NCBI GenBank assembly: GCA_034679345.1
Contig: JAXDAY010000009.1
Span: forward strand, 62,001 to 126,000
DNA length: 64,000 bases
Source of the DNA: JAXDAY01 sp034679345
GTDB taxonomy: Bacteria; Eisenbacteria; RBG-16-71-46; CAIMUX01; VGJL01
Reading direction: 5' to 3'
Part shown: positions 42,377 to 50,845 of the stretch, piece after piece
Numbering within the stretch: the stretch's first letter is position 1
How the letters are laid out: each line of letters opens with the position of its first letter
Notes under the pieces: generated by a model
Database searches by the model: none
What the model saw: only the letters and a program-made list of their open reading frames with translations
Told to the model about the DNA's origin: nothing
Position numbers and translations under genes: made by a program

Positions 42377-44134
42377 TCATTCTTCCCCCTTCCCCTGGGT
42401 CCGGCTGCGTTCGAGAACATCGGTCAGGGTGGCGACCGTCTTCTCCCTCTCCCGATCGTCGAAGCCCAAGATCTCCTGCAGGGCGATGCCGATGTGCGGA
42501 ATGTACTTCTGGATGTACGAGCGCTTCTTCCCCTCCTCGTGTTCCCGCCGCCTGCGGTTGATGTGCAAAGCGAGACGCCGCCCGCACTCCTGGAGCGCCA
42601 ATCGGGCTTCCTTCAGGATCTCCGGGTAGCTCGCGATCGCCTCCTTGCTCTCCGATGTGAACGGCACCCAGGCAGATCCGATGTGGACCATGAGGACCGC
42701 GGGACCGACGGGCAGCGCTCCCCGCGGCTGTTGCACCTGGTAGTTCTTCCAGTCGACGCCGATGACCGACTTCGTGATGGCGCAGGCCGATTGCTGATAA
42801 AGGAGCGGGACCCGGTTGGCGTAGCGGTAGAGAGTGATCGTCTCCTCCGCCGGCAAACCCCCTCCCCAGGCGATCCCCGCCTCGATCAGGAAGGGGTTGC
42901 CCCGATAGACGGTCGGAGGACGGCTCACGACCGCGCAGAACTCGGCCTCCGTCTCCTGCCGGAGAGCGCGTTCGAGCAGCTCAGCCCCGATCGGGACGAT
43001 GCAGTTCGTCGGCGGGGCCATGAGCTTCACCTCGTTCATCGCCTTGTGCAGCCGCTCGGCATCGGCCAGGGAGAGCTTTCCCGGCTTCGCGTTCGCCGGG
43101 ACCTTCGCGAGGGCGACGATCTCCTCCGCGGCCCGCGGCGAGACGCGCGAGAACTCGGTCTGCAGGAATGTCTGCACGTTCTTCGCCTTGGCTGACCCTT
43201 TGAGCATCTTCATCAATATGCCCAGCTCCACGCCGTAGGGATGCGGCCGGATCTCCTTCGGCTCGGGGGGCAGAACCTCGCTCACCCGTTCGAATCGCAT
43301 CTCCTCCGCCGGGCCGTCCGACGAGGGAGGGAGATACACGATCCGGGCATGCGGATTGGCGATCGCGACTTGCCGGAGGTAGCCGTCGATCGAGTGGCGC
43401 CCCTTCTTGTAGGTCCCCGACAGGGTGATCTCGACCCGCGTCCCGTGGGGAAGGTCCCACTCGGTTTCGTGTTCGGCGAGGATCTCCGGCCGGTTGTGTT
43501 GCGTGTCGATGCGCAGCTCGAAGTAGTGGGCCGGCTGCCTCGCGCCCGTCCGCGAGACGATTGTCATCGGCCGGCCGCTCGTCAGCATGCCATACATCCC
43601 CGCGGCCGAGATTCCGATGCCCTGCTGGCCCCGTGACTGACGGAGGGTGTGAAACTTCGATCCGTAGAGCAGCTGCCCGAAGATCTTGGGGATCTGCGCC
43701 CTCATGATTCCGGGTCCGTTGTCCTGGACCATCACGCGATAGCGCTCCTCCCCCGCTGGAAGGATCTCGACTCGCAGATCAGGCAGGATTCGCGCCTCCT
43801 CACAGGCGTCGAGGGAATTGTCCACCGCCTCGCGTACGGTCGTCAGGAGAGCCTTCGACGGATTGTCGAAGCCGAGGAGATGGCGGTTCTTCGCGAAGAA
43901 CTCGCTCACCGAGATGTCGCGTTGCTTCGTGGCCATCTCGGCGGCGGAGCGTCCCGGACCCGATTTCGCCTCCGCCGCGGTTTTCCTCTCCCGACGGACC
44001 AATCTCGCCCTGTCCCGCATCGGAACCGGCTTGGAAGGCCGCTCCGGAGGGGCCTCCTCGAATCGTACCTCGAGTTGCACGCCCTGCTTGGGCCGGCGGC
44101 GACGATTCTCCTCGGATTTCATGTCAACCGGCAC
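42377..44134 (-). CDS. top6B: DNA topoisomerase VI subunit B (GHKL ATPase)
   Basis: This 585-residue ATPase subunit clamps DNA during strand passage. It has the GHKL motifs REAVDNSLDACEEA (residues 101-114), DNGPGIMRAQIPKIFGQLLYGSKFH and RGQQGIGISAAGMYG. The transducer region follows with RVEITLSGTYKKG, and a C-terminal part contains YRYANRVPLLYQQSACAITKS. The first 65 residues are an Arg/Lys/Glu-rich extension not expected in archaeal homologues. A GTG at 44134 is taken as start because GGAGG lies six to seven bases upstream; the ATG four codons later lacks such a site. Subunit A follows. Together they should relax and decatenate DNA in an ATP-dependent way. The genes are divergent from a basic histone-H1-like protein. 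Confidence 0.94.
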   Translation of the reverse strand: MPVDMKSEENRRRRPKQGVQLEVRFEEAPPERPSKPVPMRDRARLVRRERKTAAEAKSGPGRSAAEMATKQRDISVSEFFAKNRHLLGFDNPSKALLTTVREAVDNSLDACEEARILPDLRVEILPAGEERYRVMVQDNGPGIMRAQIPKIFGQLLYGSKFHTLRQSRGQQGIGISAAGMYGMLTSGRPMTIVSRTGARQPAHYFELRIDTQHNRPEILAEHETEWDLPHGTRVEITLSGTYKKGRHSIDGYLRQVAIANPHARIVYLPPSSDGPAEEMRFERVSEVLPPEPKEIRPHPYGVELGILMKMLKGSAKAKNVQTFLQTEFSRVSPRAAEEIVALAKVPANAKPGKLSLADAERLHKAMNEVKLMAPPTNCIVPIGAELLERALRQETEAEFCAVVSRPPTVYRGNPFLIEAGIAWGGGLPAEETITLYRYANRVPLLYQQSACAITKSVIGVDWKNYQVQQPRGALPVGPAVLMVHIGSAWVPFTSESKEAIASYPEILKEARLALQECGRRLALHINRRRREHEEGKKRSYIQKYIPHIGIALQEILGFDDREREKTVATLTDVLERSRTQGKGEE

Positions 44135-44526
44135 TGGATTCCTCCATGGCCAAGCGAGCGTATCGAACGCTCCCCCTCGGGGGAACAGAATTGAGGCCCC
44201 GGCTCAACTGGATGGCAATGCATGAATCGTCCACAATGGGACCACGCAGGATAACTCATAGTCCTCGTCCAGAATTGGCTTTGTACATTTTCACACCCGC
44301 CGAGACGAGTTGCCGTGGGTCCGATAAACAACCGGCGATCTTTTTCCTTTGACATATTCTAGTGACGCACAAATACTGCCAGAAGAGCGCCATGCGGGGC
44401 GTCTATGCCACGTGCAGATTGCACGAGGCAGTGAGGCACGGGAGTCGAACGTTTCCGCGAAGCATGATCCGATCCGTGCATGGATTCCAGCCAGGGATCT
44501 TCCCTGTCGACGATGGAGTGATGCAA
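44135..44526. other. Divergent intergenic region between topoisomerase VI and H1-like gene
   Basis: These 392 bases hold no gene I can support. The part at about 44230-44380 is clearly AT-richer than its surroundings and contains the plus-strand promoter listed separately, and presumably the promoter of the topoisomerase operon. The transcribed leader of the H1-like gene would be about 140 bases and includes a CAGGGA/TCCCTG hairpin (44492-44497 with 44501-44506) just before its ribosome-binding site. Confidence 0.55.
44349..44377 (+). promoter_or_regulatory. Probable sigma70-type promoter of the H1-like gene
   Basis: TTGACA (44349-44354) is followed after exactly 17 bases by AATACT (44372-44377), matching the -10 consensus at four of six positions. 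It lies in an AT-rich stretch, downstream of a T-run. Transcription would start near 44385, leaving a leader of about 140 bases with a small hairpin before the start codon. Confidence 0.6.
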
Positions 44527-45000
44527 ATGCCTGCTAAGAAGAAGGCCGTTCGGCGCCGGCCAGTTCGCATCGACCGCGCGGCCCTGAAGGCGCGCGAGGT
44601 CGCGATCATCGCCGATCTGAAGTCCGGTCACCTGAGCTACCGCAAGATCGCCGCCAAGCACGGCGTGTCGCTTCCAACGGTCAACGCGAAGGCGCGGAAA
44701 GCCGGCATTCGCCGGCCCAAGGGCCGCAGGCCCGCTGCGGCGATGGCGATGCGCGCCGGCAGGGCGCCCGTCGCGGCGAAGGCGAGACGTCGAGTGGCGA
44801 AGAAGGTGCTCGCGACGGTCGCTCAGGCCGCGAAGCGCAAGAAGGTCCGTCGCGTCCGCCGGGCGCCGGCCCCAAGGGTCGCGGCTCGCGGAACCGCTTT
44901 CTCCGAGGCGTTTCGTGCGATGGTCCTTCACTACTTCCCTTCGTTGACGCTGGCCAAGTTCGACCGGCTCTCTCGCATCATAGCCAAGGAGGTCGGCTGA
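44527..45000 (+). CDS. Small basic histone-H1-like DNA-binding protein with helix-turn-helix
   Basis: This 157-residue protein is probably nucleoid-associated. The ATG at 44527 is preceded by GGAG at eight bases; the first residues are MPAKKKAVRRRPVR. Residues about 20-55 form a homeodomain-like helix-turn-helix (ALKAREVAIIADLKSG, LSYRKIAAKHGVSLPTVNAKA), as in resolvase-type or small transposase-type HTHs. The middle (about 60-120) is a low-complexity tract of Ala, Arg, Lys and Pro (RRPKGRRPAAAMAMRAGRAP, AAKRKKVRRVRRAPAP) like histone H1 tails. The C-terminal 35 residues (SEAFRAMVLHYFPSLTLAKFDRLSRIIAKEV) look like a folded helical domain. The combination is not one I recognise by name. It is divergent from topoisomerase VI, so a shared role in chromosome structure is plausible but unproven. 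Confidence 0.78.
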   Translation: MPAKKKAVRRRPVRIDRAALKAREVAIIADLKSGHLSYRKIAAKHGVSLPTVNAKARKAGIRRPKGRRPAAAMAMRAGRAPVAAKARRRVAKKVLATVAQAAKRKKVRRVRRAPAPRVAARGTAFSEAFRAMVLHYFPSLTLAKFDRLSRIIAKEVG

Positions 45001-45028
45001 ACCGACGCCTGGCTTTCGCGGGCCCGGA

Positions 45029-46237
45029 TCACGTCCTCCCCGAGGCCGTGGCCGGGCCTCGCACTACCGTCCTACGGACGAGCATCGCGTTCAAGAGCAG
45101 AACCGATGCCGAGACGAGGAAGACGATCCGCAGCCCCAGCAGCGAACCCAGCATCCCGCCCGAAATCGGCCCAACGGCGTTGCCGAGAGTCGTGAAGCTG
45201 GCCGCCACGCCCAGGATCCCTCCACGCTGCTGCGCGGGGCTGTGTCGCGCGATGAGGGAGTAGAACACCGGCTGGATCCCCCCCAGGCAGAAACCCAGTC
45301 CCGCGCGGAAGAGCGCGAGTTGCCAGGGGGCCTGCGCGGCCGCGTGCAGAACGTAGAGGAAGCTGGCGCAGAGAATCGCGAGCAGTAGATTCTGCCGATA
45401 CCCGATCCGGTCCGCCCGCCTTCCCCACCAGGGCGCCCCGATCGCGTTGAACACCCCCTGTGTTCCATAGACGAGGCCCGTGATGGTGCTCAGATAGGCC
45501 GTGGTCGGGGTAATCTCCTCCACGAACAGCGCGAAGACCGCCTGCACGAGACCGATCGAGCACTGCGCGAGAAAGATCGCGGCCGCCGCGCCGAGGAGAA
45601 TCGGTGTCGTGAAGACGACGCGGTAGTTGTCCCAAAGGGGGCCCATATGGTGACTCCGAGATCCGGGCGGTTCGTGGACCAGCCATAGGACGACCAACCC
45701 GCTTGCGAAGCAGAACCCCGAGGTCACCCAGAAGATCGCTCGGAAGCCGAGGAAGTCCGCCAGCACTCCGCCGACCAGAGGCCCCAGAACGGTCCCCGTG
45801 GCGGTGGCGGTCTGAAGCGTCCCCAGGGCGACGCCCAGGTGCTCCTTCGGCGTCGTGGACGCGACGAGCGCCATCGCGGCCGCGATGAACCCGCTGATGG
45901 CGCCCTGGATCATGCGCCCGGCCAGGAGCTGGCCGGGATTCTGGGAGAATCCGATCAGGGCTTGCGAGACCCCGAGCCCGATGACGGCCCGCAGGACCAT
46001 CGCCTTGCGTCCGGTTCGGTCTCCGACCCAGCCCCAGAACGGGGTCGCAATAAATGAGATGAAGAACGGACCCGAGAAGGCGAGACCGCTCCAGCGGGCA
46101 AGCGCGTCGGGATCGGAAACCCCCAGATCCCGCAGGAAGAACGGCAGGAAAGGGATCACGAGGCTCATCCCCAGCATTGCGATGAACTGGGAGAGCCAGA
46201 TCACGTAGAGATTCTGCTTCCAGCTACCTCGCTCCAC
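45029..46237 (-). CDS. MFS transporter (drug/multidrug efflux type)
   Basis: This 402-residue protein has about twelve membrane helices. The first half shows the efflux-type pattern: NLYVIWLSQFIAMLGMSLVIPFLPFFLRDLG and the loop GWVGDRTGRKAMVLRAVIGLG between helices 2 and 3. Helix 4-5 region LAGRMIQGAISGFIAAAMALVASTTPKEHLGVALG fits proton antiporters such as multidrug resistance proteins. The loop between helices 8 and 9 has APWWGRRADRIGYRQNLLLAI. The GTG start at 46237 has only a weak ribosome-binding site, so the start could be a few codons off. The gene is convergent with the H1-like gene and divergent from trpS. The substrate is unknown. Confidence 0.9.
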   Translation of the reverse strand: MERGSWKQNLYVIWLSQFIAMLGMSLVIPFLPFFLRDLGVSDPDALARWSGLAFSGPFFISFIATPFWGWVGDRTGRKAMVLRAVIGLGVSQALIGFSQNPGQLLAGRMIQGAISGFIAAAMALVASTTPKEHLGVALGTLQTATATGTVLGPLVGGVLADFLGFRAIFWVTSGFCFASGLVVLWLVHEPPGSRSHHMGPLWDNYRVVFTTPILLGAAAAIFLAQCSIGLVQAVFALFVEEITPTTAYLSTITGLVYGTQGVFNAIGAPWWGRRADRIGYRQNLLLAILCASFLYVLHAAAQAPWQLALFRAGLGFCLGGIQPVFYSLIARHSPAQQRGGILGVAASFTTLGNAVGPISGGMLGSLLGLRIVFLVSASVLLLNAMLVRRTVVRGPATASGRT

Positions 46238-46334
46238 CGCCCCCGTTTCCCTTTGACACCCCGCACGCCGGATTCCTAGACTCGATCAGAACCGGATTGC
46301 CACGAGCCAACGTAACTGTAAGGGAGGTCGTCTG

Positions 46335-47348
46335 TTGAAGCCAGTTCTTTTGAGCGGAATTCAGCCGAGCGGCGAAATTCACATTGGCAACTACTGCGGC
46401 GCGATCCGCAACTGGATCCGTCTGATGGACCAGTACGACGCGATCTTCTCCATCGTCGACTATCACGCGATGACCCAGCCCTACGACATCGAGCTCATGA
46501 GCCGGCGGACGTTCGACGCGGCCCTGGTCAACATCGCGGCCGGTCTCGATCCCTCCCGCTGCCGGCTCTTCGTCCAATCCCACGTGCCGCAGCACACCGA
46601 GCTCACCTGGGTCCTCAGTACCGTCACCCCGATGGGGGATCTGTCGCGGATGACCCAGTTCAAGGACAAGTCGGCTCGCGGCGAGGAGTACATCAATGCC
46701 GGGCTCTTCACCTATCCCGTCCTTCAGGCGGCCGACATCCTGCTCTACAAGGCGGTGGCGGTACCCGTTGGGGAGGACCAGGTTCAGCATGTCGAGCTGA
46801 CCCGGGAGGTGGCGCGCAAGTTCAACGCCCGATTCGGCGAGATCTTCCCGGAACCGGCGCAGATCGTGCCGAAGGAGGGGGCCCGGATCATGGGCCTCGA
46901 CGGCGAGTCCAAGATGTCCAAGTCGTTGAACAACTACATCGGCCTGCTCGAGGAGCCGGAGGCGATCTGGGAGAAGCTCCGCCCGGCGAAGACCGACCCG
47001 GCCCGCGTGCGCCGCACGGATCCCGGAGATCCGGAGAAGTGCAACATCTTCACCCTGCACAAGAACTTCTCGCCGCAAGCGGATCAGGACTATGTCGCCG
47101 AAGGCTGCCGCACGGCCGGCATCGGATGCATCGAGTGCAAGAAGATCCTCCACAAGAACATGATGGCAGTCCTCGATCCGATCCGGGCGAAAGCCGACGA
47201 TCTTCGCGCCCACCCCGAGATCGTCGAGGAGACGATCGCGCGCGGCGCCCGGGAGTGCGGGGAGATCGCCGAGAGGACGATGGTCGAGGTTCGGACGGCG
47301 GCGGGGCTGCGCGCCCGCGCGCCCATGGATCCCTCATCCAGTCAATAA
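46335..47348 (+). CDS. trpS: Tryptophan--tRNA ligase
   Basis: This 337-residue class I aminoacyl-tRNA synthetase charges tRNA-Trp with tryptophan. The HIGH-type motif appears as SGEIHIGNY (residues 12-20), with LLSGIQPSG just before it, and the KMSKS motif is intact at about 194-198 (ESKMSKSLNN). The segment SHVPQHTELTWVLSTVTPMGDLSRMTQFKDKS is characteristic of bacterial TrpRS. The start is a TTG at 46335, supported by a GGGAGG site seven bases upstream; the conserved N-terminus begins right there. Four Cys around residues 258-272 (GCRTAGIGCIECKK) are noteworthy and might bind a metal or iron-sulfur cluster as described in some thermophilic TrpRS. It heads a plus-strand run with fumarase genes. 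Confidence 0.96.
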   Translation: MKPVLLSGIQPSGEIHIGNYCGAIRNWIRLMDQYDAIFSIVDYHAMTQPYDIELMSRRTFDAALVNIAAGLDPSRCRLFVQSHVPQHTELTWVLSTVTPMGDLSRMTQFKDKSARGEEYINAGLFTYPVLQAADILLYKAVAVPVGEDQVQHVELTREVARKFNARFGEIFPEPAQIVPKEGARIMGLDGESKMSKSLNNYIGLLEEPEAIWEKLRPAKTDPARVRRTDPGDPEKCNIFTLHKNFSPQADQDYVAEGCRTAGIGCIECKKILHKNMMAVLDPIRAKADDLRAHPEIVEETIARGARECGEIAERTMVEVRTAAGLRARAPMDPSSSQ

Positions 47349-47389
47349 GCTCCAGTTGAGGCCCGATTCCGCCGATTCGTAGGAGAGGT

Positions 47390-47929
47390 ATGGTCGATTC
47401 CGCCTCTCTCTGCTGGAAGCAGTCTCCGATCGGCCTCTTCGCGGGCCGTGCGCTTCGCCTCTTCTACGGTCTCGCCTGCGCGGCCGCGGGGCTGTGGCTC
47501 ATCTCCGCGGGGCCGGATCTTGGCGCGCGCCTGGTCGTCCTCGTGGGCGGCCGGGGCTATCTCCCGCCGGTCGACTGGGGGCTCCTGGCCTCGGTCATCG
47601 GCGGCATCGGCAGCTTTGCTTCCCTCCTTGCCGCCGTCCGGGCGGGCGGCGCGCTATGGATCTTCTCTACTCGCATCCGGAAACCGACTCGTGTCCATGG
47701 GATGTGCCGCCTGGTATGGACGGGAGAAGCGGAGGCCTGGATCGAGATCGACTCGGGAGACTCGCTTCGCTCCTTCCCCGTGCCGAATGGGCATCTCGAC
47801 TCGTTCATCCGCCGCTTTCCCGGGCCGGCAAACGTTGAGTGCGCCTGGGTCGCGCTCCCGCGCTCGTTCGGCGGAGATACCTTGATCGAGATCTCCGAGC
47901 GGTCGTTCGCCGAGCGCTCGGTCGCTTGA
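47390..47929 (+). CDS. Small membrane protein of unknown function
   Basis: This 179-residue protein matches nothing I know. The ATG at 47390 has GGAG four bases upstream. Two hydrophobic helices are predicted (residues about 20-42, FAGRALRLFYGLACAAAGLWLI, and about 62-88, DWGLLASVIGGIGSFASLLAAV). A soluble C-terminal domain of about 85 residues follows, rich in beta-strand character (VHGMCRLVWTGEAEAWIEI). The arrangement resembles small PH-like membrane-anchored proteins. It sits 41 bp after trpS and 74 bp before the fumarase alpha gene on the same strand, with no visible functional link. Confidence 0.6.
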   Translation: MVDSASLCWKQSPIGLFAGRALRLFYGLACAAAGLWLISAGPDLGARLVVLVGGRGYLPPVDWGLLASVIGGIGSFASLLAAVRAGGALWIFSTRIRKPTRVHGMCRLVWTGEAEAWIEIDSGDSLRSFPVPNGHLDSFIRRFPGPANVECAWVALPRSFGGDTLIEISERSFAERSVA

Positions 47930-48003
47930 CCTCTCCGCCGCCGGAGAGCATCCTCACAGCCGACCCCCTGCAGCAATCTCGAGCCAACTCTCTGGAGGAG
48001 GAC

Positions 48004-48888
48004 ATGGACCGACGTGCGCTCCAATCGTCACTGCTCGATCTTGTTCGAAAGACCTCGGCCGAGCTGCCAGACGATGTGGCCCAGGCGATCCTGCGCTACA
48101 TGCGCAAGGAAACCAAGGGCACGACCGCCCGCTACGCGATGGAGGTGATCAAGGAGAACATCGAGCTGGCGAAGCGCAAGAGCCTGCCGCTCTGCCAGGA
48201 CACCGGCTCGATTCTCTTCTTCGTGAAGGGGCCGAAAGGGATGGACCAGCTCGCCTTCAAGAAGGCCGCAGAGGCCGCGGTCCTCGAGGCGACGAAGGTG
48301 GGCTACCTCCGGCAGAACTCGGTCGATTCGATCACGGGCAAGAACTCGGGCACGAACCTCGGACCGGGAAGCCCCACATTCCACTTCGAGCAATCGACCG
48401 GGGCCAAGATCGATGTCCGGCTCATCCTGAAGGGAGGCGGCTGCGAGAACGTTGGGATCCAGTACTCGCTGCCCAACACTTCGCTGGGTGCGGACCGCGA
48501 TCTCTCCGGCGTGGAGAAGTGCCTCCTCGACGCGGTCAATCAGGCGCAGGGGAAGGGGTGCGGCCCGGGCATCCTCGGCGTGACGATCGGCGGAGATCGA
48601 GGCTCCGGCTACGTGCATTCGAAGGAGCAGCTCCTGCGCAGGCTCGACGACAAGAACCCCCTGCCGGCCCTTGCGCGGCTCGAGAAGAACGTCCTTGAGA
48701 AGGCCAATTCGCTCGGCATCGGACCGATGGGATTCGGCGGCAAGACCACGCTGCTGGGATGCAAGGTCGGGGTGCTCAATCGGCTTCCGGCGAGCTACTT
48801 CGTCACCATCTCCTACATGTGCTGGGCCTACCGGCGCCAGGGGATCGTTCTCGACGCGCGCGGCCGGATCCGCGAGTGGCTCTACTAA
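48004..48888 (+). CDS. Class I fumarate hydratase (or L-tartrate dehydratase) alpha subunit
   Basis: This 294-residue subunit carries the iron-sulfur catalytic half of a two-part class I hydro-lyase. It would interconvert fumarate and malate in the TCA cycle. The conserved elements are SLPLCQDTGSILFFVKGP (a cluster cysteine), NSGTNLGPGSPTFHFEQ, LKGGGCENVG (second Cys), GKGCGPGILGVTIGGDR (third Cys) and GPMGFGGKTTLLGCKVG. The ATG at 48004 has GGAGGAG just upstream; the open frame before it reads as a shadow of the previous gene. The beta subunit follows after 10 bp. Tartrate dehydratase and fumarase cannot be told apart from sequence motifs alone; fumarase is the likelier in a genome with no tartrate genes nearby. 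Confidence 0.92.
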   Translation: MDRRALQSSLLDLVRKTSAELPDDVAQAILRYMRKETKGTTARYAMEVIKENIELAKRKSLPLCQDTGSILFFVKGPKGMDQLAFKKAAEAAVLEATKVGYLRQNSVDSITGKNSGTNLGPGSPTFHFEQSTGAKIDVRLILKGGGCENVGIQYSLPNTSLGADRDLSGVEKCLLDAVNQAQGKGCGPGILGVTIGGDRGSGYVHSKEQLLRRLDDKNPLPALARLEKNVLEKANSLGIGPMGFGGKTTLLGCKVGVLNRLPASYFVTISYMCWAYRRQGIVLDARGRIREWLY

Positions 48889-48898
48889 GGAGGATGCC

Positions 48899-49489
48899 AT
48901 GAGACTCGATGCGCCATTCACCGAGGAGAAGATTCGCGCCCTCAAGGTCGGAGACATCGTCGAGATCCATGGGGTCGTCTTCACCGGACGCGACGCCGTG
49001 CACAAGTACCTCTACGACGGCAACAAGCCGCCCGTCGACCTCTCCAATGGGATTCTCTATCACTGCGGCCCCGTTGTCGTGAAGGAAGGAAGCGAGTGGG
49101 TGGTCAAGGCCGCGGGTCCCACGACCTCGATCCGCGAGGAGCCGTATCAGGGGACGCTGATCGGCAAGTTCAACCTGCGCGGTGTGATCGGCAAGGGAGG
49201 GATGGGGCCGAAGACCCTCGCCGCGTGCCAGGAGCACGGCTGCGTCTACCTCCACGCGATCGGCGGCGCCGCCCAGGTCCTCGCCGAGAAGGTGACGAGG
49301 GTCCGCAATGTCTATCTCATGGAGAAGTTCGGGAGTCCCGAGGCGATCTGGGAGTTCGCGGTCGCCGACTTCCCGGCGGTCGTGACGATGGACTCCCACG
49401 GGAACAGCTTGCACAAGGACCTGCAGTCCGCGTCGACGGAAAAGCTGAAGGATCTCTTCGCGGGAATCGACGCCGCGAAGAAGAAGTAG
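48899..49489 (+). CDS. Class I fumarate hydratase (or L-tartrate dehydratase) beta subunit
   Basis: This 196-residue protein is the C-terminal-type (swivelling) half of the class I hydro-lyase. It contains LKVGDIVEIHGVVFTGRDAVHKYL near the start, LYHCGPVVVKEG, GPTTSIREEPYQGTLIGKFNLRGVIGKGGMG in the middle and VYLMEKFGSPEAIWEFAVADFPAVVTMDSHGNSL at the end, all standard for this subunit. The ATG at 48899 follows AAGGAGG by five bases and comes 10 bp after the alpha subunit stop, so both are made from one message. It is complete and of normal length. Confidence 0.93.
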   Translation: MRLDAPFTEEKIRALKVGDIVEIHGVVFTGRDAVHKYLYDGNKPPVDLSNGILYHCGPVVVKEGSEWVVKAAGPTTSIREEPYQGTLIGKFNLRGVIGKGGMGPKTLAACQEHGCVYLHAIGGAAQVLAEKVTRVRNVYLMEKFGSPEAIWEFAVADFPAVVTMDSHGNSLHKDLQSASTEKLKDLFAGIDAAKKK

Positions 49490-49513
49490 CCCGCGGGCGA
49501 GTCCTCGCCCTAC

Positions 49514-50734
49514 ATGCTCGAGTCCGTCCGTCATCTGCTGAATACGAGCCGCGCGTTCTCTGCGAACGCGCGGCTTTATCTCTTTGGCACCTTTCTCATG
49601 GGGATCGGACACGGAAGCCTCTGGGTCCACATGAACCTCTACTACCGGACGCTCGGCCTCGGCGAGGCCACGATCGGCCGCATCCTCTCCGCCGGCAGTC
49701 TCGGAACCGTCCTGATCTCCCTCCCCGCCGCTGTCTGGGTCGACCGGATTGCGGCCCAGAAGGTCTTCATGCTCGCCGCGGCCGGCTTCGGCTGCACATT
49801 CATGCTCCAGCTCCTCGTGCCGAGTCCCACGCTGATCCTCCTCGCGTCGATGGCGACCGGGATGCTCTTCACCGTCCACTGGGTCGCGGCCGCGCCATTC
49901 TTCATGCGAAACGCCTCTTCCGAACAGCGGACCGAGCTCTTCGGCGTGGCTTCGGCGACGGAGACGCTGGCGACGATCCTCGCCGCCTTCGGCGCGGGCT
50001 TCCTGGCGCGCCGCATCGCAGCCTCGGCGGGAAGCGAGCTCCTGGGGCTTCGCTACGCCCTGATCGGGACCGCGCTCTTGACGCTCTTCGCCGTCGTGCC
50101 CTTCTCGCGCATACGAAGCAAGCCTCCCGTGTCGGATCGTCCCCCCTGGCGCGAATACCTCCTCGCTCGGGACTTCCGCCTGCTCTGGAAGCTCACCTTC
50201 CCTGGATTCCTCGTCGGGTGCGGGGCGGGGCTCACGATTCCTTTCCTGAACCTCTACTTCCGCAGCCGATTCGACCAGGATCCCCAGCGGATCGGGATCT
50301 TCTTCGCCGTCGCCCAGTTCCTCACGATGGCGGGTTTCCTCTCCGGCCCCATCCTTGCCCGCCGGTTCGGCCATGTGCGCGCGATCGTGGCGACCGAGCT
50401 GCTCTCCATTCCCTTCTTCCTGATCCTCGCCGTGGCCGACCGGCTCTGGATGGCCGTCGCCGCGTTCTGGTTCCGCGGCGCGTTGATGAACATGAACCAG
50501 CCGGTTTCGAACGCCTTCGCGATGGAGATGGTCCCAGCCGACCAGCACGCCTCGACGAACAGCCTGAGGATGCTCGCCTGGAACGGATCGTGGATGATCG
50601 CGACTCCCGTGGGGGGCTGGCTCATCGAGCGGCATGGATTCACGCCCAACATGCTCGCCACGATGGGGCTCTACCTGGTCTCCGCGGGGCTCTTCTGGAT
50701 CTACTTCCGCGGGCGGAGGGTGGCGCGCGACTGA
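49514..50734 (+). CDS. MFS transporter
   Basis: This 406-residue protein has about twelve membrane helices and the general fold of major facilitator transporters. Features visible are LYLFGTFLMGIGHGSLWVHMNLYYRTLGLGEATIGRILSAGSLG in the first two helices, a loop VWVDRIAAQKVFMLAAAG, and a second-half loop LARRFGHVRAIVATELLSIPFFLIL. The C-terminal half has STNSLRMLAWNGSWMIATPVGGWLIERHGF. It does not carry the strong drug-efflux motif of the MFS gene at 45029. It follows the fumarase beta gene by 24 bp on the same strand, which may hint at transport of a metabolite such as a dicarboxylate; that is a guess from position. The ribosome-binding site is weak. Confidence 0.85.
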   Translation: MLESVRHLLNTSRAFSANARLYLFGTFLMGIGHGSLWVHMNLYYRTLGLGEATIGRILSAGSLGTVLISLPAAVWVDRIAAQKVFMLAAAGFGCTFMLQLLVPSPTLILLASMATGMLFTVHWVAAAPFFMRNASSEQRTELFGVASATETLATILAAFGAGFLARRIAASAGSELLGLRYALIGTALLTLFAVVPFSRIRSKPPVSDRPPWREYLLARDFRLLWKLTFPGFLVGCGAGLTIPFLNLYFRSRFDQDPQRIGIFFAVAQFLTMAGFLSGPILARRFGHVRAIVATELLSIPFFLILAVADRLWMAVAAFWFRGALMNMNQPVSNAFAMEMVPADQHASTNSLRMLAWNGSWMIATPVGGWLIERHGFTPNMLATMGLYLVSAGLFWIYFRGRRVARD

Positions 50735-50845
50735 GGCGACCGGGCGCCCGACCGATCCGGGGCTCCCGATCGCTTAGCAGATGGAGTAGAATTGAGGGGT
50801 TCCGTGCGAGCGTCCTCTCGATTCCCAAGACTGGAGATCCCCTCG

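Noticed and set aside
44420..44480. tRNA-like T-arm fragment (GGGAGTCGAAC) in the gap before the H1-like gene
   Set aside because: The flanking bases do not form a T-stem, acceptor stem or anticodon arm on either strand.
48803..50635. A 610-codon minus-strand frame opposite fumarase beta and the MFS gene
   Set aside because: Highly charged shadow sequence without family motifs; the plus-strand genes are unambiguous.
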